A DNA stretch of 64,000 nt from Candidatus Poribacteria bacterium. GTDB lineage: Bacteria; Poribacteria; WGA-4E; WGA-3G. Position 1 is the stretch's first letter; each line of letters starts with the position of its first letter. Where the stretch lies: NCBI GenBank assembly GCA_022821725.1, contig JAJEDB010000046.1, positions 28,745-92,744 on the forward strand. The letters are read 5' to 3'. Below are positions 18,304 through 28,111 of the stretch, piece by piece. The position numbers and the translations under genes were made by a program. The notes beneath the pieces were generated by a model that saw only the letters and a program-made list of their open reading frames with translations, did not search any database and was not told the origin of the DNA.

Positions 18304-18587
18304 TGAGAATTGAAGCATTTCAGAAACAGATTGAAGATATCTACTACACACGCGATGCGGAGCGTGGCGTGCCGCTAACCTTCACATGGTTCGTTGAAGA
18401 GGTCGGCGAGTTGGCGAAAGAGATCCGCAAACAACCACAGGACATGACGAGGCTCCGGGAGGAGTTCGCAGATGTTTTTGCATGGCTCGCTACGTTAGCG
18501 AGTCTACTCGGTATTTCTCTTGAGGATGCCGCGAAAATCTACGCAGACGGGTGCCCGAAGTGCAGCGAAACCCCTTGCCACTGTTGA
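18303..18587 (+). CDS. MazG-type nucleotide pyrophosphohydrolase
   Basis: A protein of 94 residues from ATG 18303; the frame is open to 18219, but that upstream part lies inside a repeat and is not conserved protein. The all-alpha NTP pyrophosphohydrolase motif is visible: 'EEVGELAKE' followed by 'EEFADVFAWLATLA', giving the EExxE...ExxD metal-binding set. It ends with a Cys/His-rich tail ('CPKCSETPCHC') with CxxC and CxC, a possible zinc site not found in all members. It is likely to remove non-canonical or excess NTPs. It converges with the uronate isomerase-like gene on the other strand. Confidence 0.85.
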   Translation: MRIEAFQKQIEDIYYTRDAERGVPLTFTWFVEEVGELAKEIRKQPQDMTRLREEFADVFAWLATLASLLGISLEDAAKIYADGCPKCSETPCHC

Positions 18588-18600
18588 CCCATAAGCGAAC

Positions 18601-19863
18601 TCAGTTTTCGTTCAGAAACCGATCGAAGTTCCCACCGAATAGGTTGTTAACATCCCGTTCAATCTCTGCTGAAGTCAATGTCCATCCGACATCAAGAACC
18701 GTCTGGTATTTCTCTACTAAGACATCTGCGATAATCTGGCGTGAATGTTTCCACTTGTAGAGAAGTTGATCCAAGATTCTCGCATCCGAATGTTGCGGGA
18801 TGACACTCAAACCCAACAATTCAATCCGCTCTCGTGTGATCTCCTCAATGACGCTCGGGTTGTTCATAAACCACCAGCATCCAAATATCATCAGATTTTT
18901 GAATTTTCGTCCGATCACACACAACTCGTGCTGATTTTCACGCGACAGGAGTGTAACGAGAAACTTATTATCAGGATTTTCACGGAGCAGCGTTTCCAGA
19001 CTGGTCAAGTCCGCCTTTCCACTCCCATCACCTGCCATCTGGAGTTGTGGATTCACCGCACGCTTCACCCCGATCATGAGTGCGAAGGGAACGTTAAATT
19101 CACGGGAGATCGGTAGTATACAGTTATCAAACAACCGTCCGAGAACGCCGTCATCAGGGTATTGGAAATTGGGTGGGAGAGAGACCGCCATGTATTTCGG
19201 ATTCATTCGTTGAATCCATGTCTCTAAAAATCGGCGGATTTCTTTATAGGTTTTTTCCGTTGATAGACTCGGATCGACATCATAGCCGAGACCCCGGAGA
19301 TGTTCATAACCGACGTCTTCGTAGGTATTGATGAGGACATCCATTCGGAGAGCCGCCTCAAAGCGTGTGTCGCCAGTGTCGCCGGATTGCCATACCGGTG
19401 CCTCTGCCGAATCGAACGGATCGTTCGTCATCACCACTTTAGAGACTTTCGCGTGTTCAAAGACGGTGTCTATAAAGGCTTCGACGGTCGTATCCGCAAA
19501 ATAGTCGCGGTAGTCCTGTAGGTTTCGCGAACCCACATCCAAGCCTAACGCGTTTAAAGTCGTCACGACCCCGCGGCACGCCTCACTCAGAGGGGAATTC
19601 TCAATGAACAGCGTCTGCCAAATCAGTTCCGCTTGTTCCGCTTTCGACAGTGCCCAAAATTGCGGGTATGAGACATCAGATTTACGGAATACTTCAGCAA
19701 TGAGATAGTGATAGGTCAGGAGTTCATCAATACCCCACAGGAGCAACTCACCGAACGGGGGACTAAAGAGATGTGTGTGAATATCTGTAACACTTTGGGT
19801 ATCCACGGCATCTAAAACGGCGGTTTTCAATTCTTCTGTACTCGCAATTTTCTGTGTGTGCAT
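18601..19863 (-). CDS. Glucuronate (uronate) isomerase-like amidohydrolase-fold protein
   Basis: A protein of 420 residues. It has the metal-binding 'DIHTHLF' motif early, 'FGCWWFMNNPS' late (the uronate isomerase GxxWWF motif) and 'QHSDARILDQLLYKWKHSR' near the C-terminus. This fits the uronate isomerase branch of the amidohydrolase superfamily (COG1904), which converts glucuronate or galacturonate to the keto sugar. It is shorter than E. coli UxaC (about 470) and diverged, so the exact sugar is uncertain. No other hexuronate genes are nearby. It may be co-transcribed with the small membrane protein just downstream at 19884 only if transcription starts elsewhere, since that gene lies upstream on this strand. 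Confidence 0.75.
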   Translation of the reverse strand: MHTQKIASTEELKTAVLDAVDTQSVTDIHTHLFSPPFGELLLWGIDELLTYHYLIAEVFRKSDVSYPQFWALSKAEQAELIWQTLFIENSPLSEACRGVVTTLNALGLDVGSRNLQDYRDYFADTTVEAFIDTVFEHAKVSKVVMTNDPFDSAEAPVWQSGDTGDTRFEAALRMDVLINTYEDVGYEHLRGLGYDVDPSLSTEKTYKEIRRFLETWIQRMNPKYMAVSLPPNFQYPDDGVLGRLFDNCILPISREFNVPFALMIGVKRAVNPQLQMAGDGSGKADLTSLETLLRENPDNKFLVTLLSRENQHELCVIGRKFKNLMIFGCWWFMNNPSVIEEITRERIELLGLSVIPQHSDARILDQLLYKWKHSRQIIADVLVEKYQTVLDVGWTLTSAEIERDVNNLFGGNFDRFLNEN

Positions 19864-19883
19864 CTGCGGTTCCTTTGCGTTAT

Positions 19884-20294
19884 TCAGGAAGAGGGTTCTG
19901 GCGAAATCTTACGGGTGATGAAATCAACAACTTCCTCAGGGGAGTGTTGTCCGAAGCGGACGTAAACACCGCGGAAGTTCTCAAGGCGTGTCCGATGCGC
20001 AAACGGGCTGAGCAGCACCCCGTTCCCGTCAACGTAGAAGCTGCGAAATGTATCCCAAGGTCGCTCCAGTCTATAGCAGCAACTCGTGATGATAAGTTTA
20101 TCTGCTTCACAGTGATGGTGAAACGGGAGAAAGTACTTATAAAGCGATCCGAGTAGAAAAATGGCGGACAACAGGGCGATGTAAATCGATTGGAAACCCC
20201 AATAGATGCCGATAAAGAGAAGGGTTAGAAAAACGCCTAATAAGATGGATTTGCGCCAATTCTCAACGAGTGGATGCACTGTCCATGAAAGCAT
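19884..20294 (-). CDS. Small membrane protein with two transmembrane helices
   Basis: A protein of 136 residues. Two hydrophobic helices lie at about residues 18-36 and 37-55, then a soluble C-terminal domain with beta strands ('ADKLIITSCCYRLERPWDTF', 'FRGVYVRF') that resembles a bacterial PH-like domain. I do not recognise a named family. Its start ATG is preceded by AATAAT and exactly six bases, the same AT-rich arrangement as the repeat family 1 starts, and no Shine-Dalgarno is seen. Confidence 0.6.
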   Translation of the reverse strand: MLSWTVHPLVENWRKSILLGVFLTLLFIGIYWGFQSIYIALLSAIFLLGSLYKYFLPFHHHCEADKLIITSCCYRLERPWDTFRSFYVDGNGVLLSPFAHRTRLENFRGVYVRFGQHSPEEVVDFITRKISPEPSS

Positions 20295-20306
20295 TTTTTA
20301 ATTATT

Positions 20307-20325
20307 CGCAAGGTAAAATTAAAAA
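20307..20325 (+). repeat. Isolated 3' core of repeat family 1
   Basis: CGCAAGGTAAAATTAAAAA on the plus strand, between two minus-strand genes, so it does not precede a plus-strand start codon. Read on the other strand, the segment gives AATAATTAAAAAATG at the start of the gene at 20294, so the short region is nearly an inverted repeat. Confidence 0.5.
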
Positions 20326-20745
20326 TTATTCCGTGCTGTCAGTCGTCCCACTGTCGAGTTCTGTCTTCGATGCGCCGTCGGCAGCGTTTCCGCTGTCTCC
20401 ATCTGTAGGCGTTTCAACGCTTCCTTCATCTGTGGTGTCAACGGGTTCAGTTGTGGCTTCTTGTGTTGTTTCTTGCTCAAGCGGTGTGAGTTCACCACCG
20501 CTATTTTCTCCGTAGAAACGCATCAGGAACAGTGAGATAACCATGAACCCAATAGCAAGCCATGTCGTCAGTTTACTCAGGAAGGTCGCCGCACCGCGGC
20601 CTCCGAGAACAGACTGCATTTCCGCGCCACCAAATGCGCTGGATGACAGCCCTTCTCCCTTGCTGTCCTGTAACAAAATGATTAGCGTCAGAACGACACA
20701 GACCGGCACGAAGAGAAACACTACGAAACCGATAATAATTTCCAT
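20326..20745 (-). CDS. secG: Preprotein translocase subunit SecG
   Basis: A protein of 139 residues with two transmembrane helices (about 3-24 and 58-80) and, between them, the conserved cytoplasmic loop 'LLQDSKGEGLSSSAFGG' seen in all SecG proteins. It assists SecYE in protein export. The C-terminal 50 residues are an unusual acidic Thr/Glu/Asp-rich tail, longer than in most SecG proteins. It follows tpiA on the same strand, an arrangement common in many bacteria. Confidence 0.93.
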   Translation of the reverse strand: MEIIIGFVVFLFVPVCVVLTLIILLQDSKGEGLSSSAFGGAEMQSVLGGRGAATFLSKLTTWLAIGFMVISLFLMRFYGENSGGELTPLEQETTQEATTEPVDTTDEGSVETPTDGDSGNAADGASKTELDSGTTDSTE

Positions 20746-20799
20746 CTGATTTTTCCTCCTATTGGGCGAATTTCGGCACCGCTTGCAAGCCGAAACTTG

Positions 20800-21552
20800 C
20801 TATACAAACTTCACGATTTCTGCGAACGATTCCGCCTCAAGACTTGCCCCACCAACCAGGGCGCCATCCACGTCAGGTTGCGACATGAGTTCTGCTGCAT
20901 TCTCCGGTTTAACGCTACCACCATATTGAATGCATATCTGCGACGCGACTTCTGCCGAATACGCTTTCGTTAGCAAACCTCGAATGAAGTGATGGACCTC
21001 TTGGGCTTGAGCAGGCGTAGCCGTTTTTCCAGTGCCGATTGCCCAAACCGGTTCATAGGCGATAACGCAGGACAGAAGGTCAGCCGCGGATAAGCCCGAA
21101 ATACCGCCCGTAACGTGGCTCTCAATCACCGTTTCTGTGTGTCCAGCTTCCCGTTCTTCGAGGTGCTCACCGACACAAATGATCGGCTTTAAGTCATGTG
21201 CTAACGCCGCTTTCACTTTTTGGTTGACGCTGTCGTTCGTTTCGTCGAAATATTGGCGCCGTTCCGAATGCCCAATAATCACGTAATCACATCCAGCATC
21301 TTTCAGCAGTGGCGCAGAGACTTCGCCGGTAAAGGCACCGCTGTCCTCCCAATAGACATCTTGGGCAGCGAGGCGAATATTACTGCCTTTTATGGCATCG
21401 CTGACAGCGGAGAGGGCAGTAAACGGCGGTGCAACAATGGTTTCAACGTCGGTCTCATCCGCAACAGATGCCTTTAACGCCGTTACGAGCGCGACCGCCT
21501 CTGAAATGGTTTTGTTCAGTTTCCAATTTCCCGCAATAATAGGTGTTCGCAT
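20800..21552 (-). CDS. tpiA: Triosephosphate isomerase
   Basis: A protein of 250 residues, the usual length. Catalytic residues are in place: N9 and K11 ('AGNWKLNK'), the histidine in 'IIGHSERR' and the glutamate in 'AYEPVWAIGTGKTA'. It interconverts glyceraldehyde-3-phosphate and dihydroxyacetone phosphate in glycolysis. It lies 21 bases after gap and before secG; in many genomes pgk sits between gap and tpiA, but not here. Confidence 0.97.
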   Translation of the reverse strand: MRTPIIAGNWKLNKTISEAVALVTALKASVADETDVETIVAPPFTALSAVSDAIKGSNIRLAAQDVYWEDSGAFTGEVSAPLLKDAGCDYVIIGHSERRQYFDETNDSVNQKVKAALAHDLKPIICVGEHLEEREAGHTETVIESHVTGGISGLSAADLLSCVIAYEPVWAIGTGKTATPAQAQEVHHFIRGLLTKAYSAEVASQICIQYGGSVKPENAAELMSQPDVDGALVGGASLEAESFAEIVKFV

Positions 21553-21568
21553 AGTCCTTTCTTCCGTG

Positions 21569-22974
<1,406 letters not shown>

Positions 22975-23796
22975 ATGTCAACAAACACTCCCAAAAAAGC
23001 GATTCAACCGACTGGAAACTTCCGTGCGATTCCTGTTACAGTGCCGGAGAATCTCACCAACGTCCGAGTTATCCTCTTCGAACCGCGTGAACCCGGAAAC
23101 ATCGGCTCTGTCGCCAGAGTTGTAAAAGGGATGGGGCTCTCGCAACTCTATCTCGTGAACCCAGTCCCATTCCGTGACGTAGATGCAGCGTGGTATATGG
23201 CGCACGGTGCCAAGGATATCCTTGAAAATTGCCACGTCGTTCCTGAACTCAAAGATGCCCTCGAGGGTATCCAGTATTTGGTAGGGACGACACACCGTCG
23301 CCGCGATGTGCGCCTACCGCAGCCCGTCCGCGCAAGGGAAGCCGCAGAGACAATCGCTACAATTTCGCAGGACCAATCGGTCGCGTTGCTGTTTGGACGT
23401 GAAGATTTCGGCTTGTCCACCGATCAGATCAGTCTCTGCCAGTTGACTGCGAGTGTGCCCATGGCGACAAAGAACCCGTCCTTGAATTTGGCGCAAGCAG
23501 TCCAAATCTTTGCTTATGAGGTCTTCACTGCGAGTCTGAATGAGTACCCTCCCGCCGAGATCGATTATGCCGAAGTGAACGTCTTGGAAGAGTTCTATGA
23601 ACGTGTGACCCGTCTGTTGGATAAGGTCGGAGTAATCCCGTATAATCAAGAGTGGGAGACGTATCTGAAGTCCTTACGCCGGGTCTTCTCCCGTGCTCCG
23701 TTGGAGGAACGCGACATCGCCACACTGGACATGATTTTCTCTACAGCCTTCCGGTACATTGAACGATTGGAGAAGCAATTAGAACCTACAGAATAA
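22975..23796 (+). CDS. TrmJ-like SPOUT tRNA/rRNA 2'-O-methyltransferase
   Basis: A protein of 273 residues of the TrmH/SpoU class. The SPOUT knot motifs are 'EPREPGNIGSVARVVKGMG' (motif 1), 'LLFGREDFGLS' (motif 2) and 'PSLNLAQAVQIFAYEV' (motif 3). The length and helical C-terminal extension fit TrmJ, which methylates the 2'-O of position 32 in tRNA, better than TrmL. I placed about the first 22 residues as a non-conserved extension. It is a single gene with its own promoter (22940-22968). Confidence 0.85.
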   Translation: MSTNTPKKAIQPTGNFRAIPVTVPENLTNVRVILFEPREPGNIGSVARVVKGMGLSQLYLVNPVPFRDVDAAWYMAHGAKDILENCHVVPELKDALEGIQYLVGTTHRRRDVRLPQPVRAREAAETIATISQDQSVALLFGREDFGLSTDQISLCQLTASVPMATKNPSLNLAQAVQIFAYEVFTASLNEYPPAEIDYAEVNVLEEFYERVTRLLDKVGVIPYNQEWETYLKSLRRVFSRAPLEERDIATLDMIFSTAFRYIERLEKQLEPTE

Positions 23797-23911
23797 ATTG
23801 GCTTATAGTATAATATTCTAACCATAGCTATGTCATTCCTGTCATCCAAGCAGCCTCTTCACAACAGACATAGGACTTACACATTCGGTCTTTTGAAATT
23901 AGAAAGATGTA

Positions 23912-24358
23912 ATGGAACGACCTCAGCTGTATCTCGATCTCAATCTTTATTGCCGTGCTTTCAATGATCAAACACAACTTCGATTGTATCGTGAGGCAAG
24001 AGCAGTAGATGTTATCTTGAACCGGGCTAGTAGACAAATGTATGATATCTATTGGTCTTATGCCCTTCATGTGGAAAACAGTCTTAATCAAAATTTGATT
24101 GAGAGGCGAATTGTAATGGGGCAGTCCGCTTTCTGTTGCCATTCGATTCTTCCTGCGGATGATGTTCGCCTCTTAGCTGGTCAGATTCGGACACTCTCGT
24201 CAATTAAGGGGTACGATGCGGAACACATCGCATGTGCCGAACTTGCTGGATGTAACTATCTACTCACCGGTGACGATAGGCTCATAAGGCAATTCAATCG
24301 ATTAAATAAAAGCGCAAAAGGTTTTGCCCTTGCACATTCTTCTCCAAAATCCTGTTGA
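23912..24358 (+). CDS. PIN domain protein, probable toxin
   Basis: A protein of 148 residues. The PIN acidic set is visible: 'LYLDLNLYCRAFND' at the N-terminus, the glutamate in 'HVENSL', aspartate in 'KGYDAEHIACAELAG' and the terminal 'LLTGDDRLIRQ'. PIN proteins are Mg-dependent ribonucleases and most small ones are toxins of toxin-antitoxin pairs. The ribosome site is weak. A 74-residue gene follows 34 bases later and may be its antitoxin, although toxin-first order is less usual. Confidence 0.75.
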   Translation: MERPQLYLDLNLYCRAFNDQTQLRLYREARAVDVILNRASRQMYDIYWSYALHVENSLNQNLIERRIVMGQSAFCCHSILPADDVRLLAGQIRTLSSIKGYDAEHIACAELAGCNYLLTGDDRLIRQFNRLNKSAKGFALAHSSPKSC

Positions 24359-24392
24359 TTTTTTGAGCACTCAATTTGAGGAGTAAAAAATT

Positions 24393-24617
24393 ATGAAAGA
24401 TAAAATGCTTGAAGAAATTGAAGCACTCGCAAAAGCAGAAGGTGAACTTCCACTTGAAGAGGTAATGCGCCGTGGTATGGATGCTCTTGAGAAAGAACTG
24501 AACCCAATTGAACTCAGTCGATTTATTGCCGAGTTAAGGCGAATGAAATCAGGTGTGCCTGAAACCGAGAATTGGTTGCCGCTTGGTAAATCAATAAAAC
24601 GGATTCGTAATAATTGA
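24393..24617 (+). CDS. Small helical protein, possible antitoxin to the PIN protein
   Basis: A protein of 74 residues at ATG 24393, preceded by GAGGAG. It is charged and helical ('MLEEIEALAKAEGELPLEEV', 'IELSRFIAELRRMKSG') without a clear DNA-binding motif. I do not recognise the family. Its position directly after a PIN gene on the same strand is the only sign of an antitoxin role. The 203 bases after it hold no gene, only the short repeats at 24768-24811. Confidence 0.5.
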   Translation: MKDKMLEEIEALAKAEGELPLEEVMRRGMDALEKELNPIELSRFIAELRRMKSGVPETENWLPLGKSIKRIRNN

Positions 24618-24767
24618 ACACAAGGAATTAGAGGATTCCACTTGAATTCTGGGGCGGATTAAGGTATCATATAGTTGCTGGTGGGACTGACAAATTCAGC
24701 GAGAATGTATTTAACGTCAGCCCGATCTAAGCGGTCCGCATCAGATGAATAGGTAGAGACCACCGTC

Positions 24768-24811
24768 TTTTGTAGCATAGCCTGTTAGGCTGTGCATCTT
24801 TTGTAGCATAA
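24768..24811 (+). repeat. Direct repeat CTTTTGTAGCATA x2 around a small inverted repeat
   Basis: CTTTTGTAGCATA occurs at about 24769-24781 and 24799-24811, 30 bases apart. Between them is GCCTGTTAGGC, a small palindrome. The second copy ends ten bases before ATG 24821 of the large membrane protein, so the arrangement could be an operator, or simply a small duplication. Confidence 0.4.
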
Positions 24812-24820
24812 TGGAAAAAA

Positions 24821-27800
24821 ATGCGATACACCAAGCCCATCGTTTGGCTCATCTTTATCTGCTCCGGTGCCAGTGGACTCATCTATGAAGTCATCTGGAT
24901 GCGGCAACTCACGCTCATCTTCGGGAGCACTGTTTTCGCAACGAGTACCGTCCTGACAGCGTTTATGGCAGGACTCGCACTCGGCAGTTACTACTTCGGT
25001 AGGAAAATTGACGAAAGCACACAATCCCCCCTGCGAATCTATGCACTGCTGGAAGCCGGTATCGGTGCGTTTTGCCTTGTGTGGCCCCTCATTCTCGCAG
25101 CACTTGGTGCAATCTATGTGCTCATCCATCGTCACATCACGTCAGAATTCTATACCCTCTCACTGATTCGGTTCGTGCTGACGTTCGGAGTCCTCCTGAT
25201 TCCCTCTACATTGATGGGCGGCACGCTACCCGTGCTAACCCGATTTTTTGTGAAAAGGCTGGAACAACTCGGCACGAACATCGGAATCCTGTATGCGTTG
25301 AACACTTTCGGTGCCGTTATCGGAACGGTAGCGGCGGGATTTTTCCTGATTGAAGCACTGGGCGTCCGATGGACGCTCGGTGTCGGCATCGCTATCAATT
25401 TCGCTGTCGCAGCGATTGCATTAGCGTTGACACAGAAGGTATCGGGAACAGAAGCGGACGCACCTCCTGAAGAAACACAACAATCGGAATCTGAAGATGT
25501 CTCCTATCTACCTGAAAGGCAATTGGTGTTATGGGCGATAGGTATTTCCGGGTTCTGTGCCTTAGCGTATGAAGTGTTGTGGACCCGTATCATGGTTTTC
25601 TTCCTCGGGAGCACGACGTATGCCTTCGCGACGATGCTTGCGGCGTTCCTGTTCGGCATAGCGCTCGGGAGCATGGTATTTTCGCGCTGGGTTGATCGGA
25701 TTAAACAACCGATCGCAGTTTTTGGCATCGTTCAACTCGGTATTGGGCTCTTCGCCCTTATCTTGATGCCAGCGTTTGAGGAATTATACGGGATGAGCCA
25801 AGCCTTCCAATCCACCTTCGGTTCGAGCAGATTTTGGGCGTTCTTCTCCTGTTTCCTTGTGATGTGTTTGCCGACGTTTTTGATGGGCGCGAGTTTTCCA
25901 CTCGTGACGAAAATTTACACCGGCAACGCACGCCAATTGGGCAGGAGTATCGGAAACATCTACGCAGTCAACACCGTTGGGAGTATTTTAGGGGCGTTTT
26001 GTGCAGGGTTTATCCTGATTCCACTGCTTGGCATCCGACCGAGTATCGTTTTGACGGTAGTTCTGAACACAGGGATCGGATGTTTCCTTATTCGTAGGGG
26101 CGAGGTCACCTCGCCCGCACGGACGGATGGGGAAACCCCACCCCTACGAACGGGAAAATCGCTCCTACAGGGCGTGGGCATTGGAATGCCGGTTCTCAAT
26201 ATCGGATTGGCTGTGGTGCTTCTGCTTACAGTGAACCAACCGCTCTTTCTCAAGAGTACTATTTTTAAAACGCAACGTCCCGGCGATACGCTCATTGATT
26301 ACAACGAAGAGGTGGATGCCACCGTAACGACATTAAAAGATGATGAAGGGGTCTACCGTCTCTATGTGGATACAAATCAGGCAGCAGATGCCTCGCGCTG
26401 GGATTCTCCCTCGCATCGCGTCATTGCACACCTACCGCTGTTGTTGCACCCACGTCCGAAACAGGCACTCGTCGTCGGATTCGGTATGGGACTGACTTCA
26501 CATTCAATAACACAACACGGGGTCCGCGTCGATGCGATAGAGCTGTCCAGTGGTGTGATTTCCGCTGCACAAAAGCATTTCACACACATCAACGGAAATG
26601 TGTTTGAGAATCCGTTGTTCAATTATAGACTCAATGACGGACGAAATCACATCCTAATGACGAAGACGAAATACGACATGATCTCAACGGGCATTATCCA
26701 CCCGCTTGTGAGTGCTGGAAGTTCCAATATCTATACCGCCGACTTTTACCGACTCTGTCGTCGGATTCTCAGTGAAGACGGGATCATGTGTCAGTGGGTC
26801 CCGTTGCATCGCTTGCCAGAGTCGCATTATAAAATGATTGTGCGCACCTTCATTGAGGTGTTCCCACACACTACGCTCTGGTATAAATACACGCCCGATT
26901 TTGTGATTCTCATCGGGACACCTGAACCGCTCCGAATTGACTATAGAAACTTCATGGCACGCGCACAGATCGCGAGTATCCATGAAGGACTTGCTGCCGA
27001 TGACCTTGACGGTCCCTCGCTCCTGGATTCATTCATGATGGGACCTGAAACTGTGCGTGAATACGCTGGCGTTGGACCGATTCACACAGACAACCGACCG
27101 CGATTAGAATTCTTTCGCGGGGCAGACTTGGTGGGGACGACACTGCAAAACGTTAGAGGAATGTCAGAATATCGGGAACGGGTGTTACCTTACCTCGAAA
27201 ACTACGGCGCGACACTCGCAGAGAAACGGGCGATCCGAGAGAAACTCGACACCTACTTCAGAGCCACGCAGCGGTTAATCCGTGGACAAATTGCTTACGC
27301 CAGTGGACAGTATCAGAGCGCAGCATCTCTTATGAATGACGCTGTAGAAATCAATCCTGCTGACGAAACAATCCGCTATAACTTCGGTGTAGTTGCGGGT
27401 TTAATCCGTGAGGGTGAACAGGAAGAACTCCGACAGATTGAAAAGCAGGTCCAGCAAACGATGGCGCAAAATCCTGATGACATTCAGGGATACCTCCATC
27501 TGGCGACGTTGTATGAGATGCAGGGTGAACTTGGAAAGGCAGCACGGGAGTTGGAAGAACTCCTCAGACGCGACCCTAAAAGATTTGAGGTCTACCTGCT
27601 CTTAGGTCCCCTCTATGAACGCCAAGAACGATACAAGGACGCGCTTCGGACCTACGAACGACTTGAACGGCAGGAAACAACTTCGCAGCTCCCTGCCCCT
27701 ATTTTTGCGGCAATAGCGGGACTCCATCTGCAATTAGAAAATCTAAAAGAAGCTGAAAGATATGGAAAGAAAGGCATTGCAGCAGATGCTAATTCGTGGC

Positions 27801-28000
27801 GTTCCCATTACGTCCTGGGAAACGTCTACGCAGCGATGAATCAGCCCCAGAAACAGATAGCGTCCTACGGCAATGCGCTCGAAGCAATTGATGAAATCCT
27901 CCGTGTCACCACAGATCCGAGTGATCTCTTGAGTGCCAAAGAACAGATTCAGAATGAACTTGAGCATCTAAAAAATCAGACGCATACCCCAAAAAGATAG
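24821..28000 (+). CDS. Multi-pass membrane protein fused to a spermidine-synthase-like domain and TPRs
   Basis: A protein of 1059 residues. The first 490 or so contain about 14 hydrophobic helices in two similar halves, each opening with 'SG(A/F)xxLxYEVxWxR' and containing 'PTxLMGxxFPL'-like motifs; this is the membrane part common in fused MFS/spermidine synthase proteins. Then comes a Rossmann methyltransferase-like spermidine synthase domain ('ALVVGFGMGLTSHSI', 'AIELSSGVI', 'RLNDGRNHI'), and from about residue 810 TPR repeats ('YNFGVVAGL', 'YLHLATLYEMQGELGKAARE', 'YVLGNVYAAM'). Polyamine synthesis is not certain; many such fusions are uncharacterised. Bases 26091-26150 are a palindromic element read in frame (20 residues) between the membrane and soluble parts. 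Confidence 0.85.
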   Translation: MRYTKPIVWLIFICSGASGLIYEVIWMRQLTLIFGSTVFATSTVLTAFMAGLALGSYYFGRKIDESTQSPLRIYALLEAGIGAFCLVWPLILAALGAIYVLIHRHITSEFYTLSLIRFVLTFGVLLIPSTLMGGTLPVLTRFFVKRLEQLGTNIGILYALNTFGAVIGTVAAGFFLIEALGVRWTLGVGIAINFAVAAIALALTQKVSGTEADAPPEETQQSESEDVSYLPERQLVLWAIGISGFCALAYEVLWTRIMVFFLGSTTYAFATMLAAFLFGIALGSMVFSRWVDRIKQPIAVFGIVQLGIGLFALILMPAFEELYGMSQAFQSTFGSSRFWAFFSCFLVMCLPTFLMGASFPLVTKIYTGNARQLGRSIGNIYAVNTVGSILGAFCAGFILIPLLGIRPSIVLTVVLNTGIGCFLIRRGEVTSPARTDGETPPLRTGKSLLQGVGIGMPVLNIGLAVVLLLTVNQPLFLKSTIFKTQRPGDTLIDYNEEVDATVTTLKDDEGVYRLYVDTNQAADASRWDSPSHRVIAHLPLLLHPRPKQALVVGFGMGLTSHSITQHGVRVDAIELSSGVISAAQKHFTHINGNVFENPLFNYRLNDGRNHILMTKTKYDMISTGIIHPLVSAGSSNIYTADFYRLCRRILSEDGIMCQWVPLHRLPESHYKMIVRTFIEVFPHTTLWYKYTPDFVILIGTPEPLRIDYRNFMARAQIASIHEGLAADDLDGPSLLDSFMMGPETVREYAGVGPIHTDNRPRLEFFRGADLVGTTLQNVRGMSEYRERVLPYLENYGATLAEKRAIREKLDTYFRATQRLIRGQIAYASGQYQSAASLMNDAVEINPADETIRYNFGVVAGLIREGEQEELRQIEKQVQQTMAQNPDDIQGYLHLATLYEMQGELGKAARELEELLRRDPKRFEVYLLLGPLYERQERYKDALRTYERLERQETTSQLPAPIFAAIAGLHLQLENLKEAERYGKKGIAADANSWRSHYVLGNVYAAMNQPQKQIASYGNALEAIDEILRVTTDPSDLLSAKEQIQNELEHLKNQTHTPKR
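26091..26150 (+). repeat. 60-bp branched palindromic element inside a coding sequence
   Basis: The outer arms TTCGTAGGGG (26091-26100) and CCCCTACGAA (26141-26150) are perfect reverse complements. Inside are two more palindromes, CGAGGTCACCTCG (26101-26113) and TGGGGAAACCCCA (26128-26140), giving a Y-shaped fold. The length is exactly 20 codons and keeps the frame of the host gene. Hairpins of this type are usually intergenic. Confidence 0.8.
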
Positions 28001-28111
28001 GACGATGGCGAAGAATATAGGGGCTGCCCCGACATCCGTGAAACACTCAAACATTTACAAAATTCTGAGTAATCGGATATTCAGGGACTGCGAGAAAAGG
28101 AGATCAACCTG

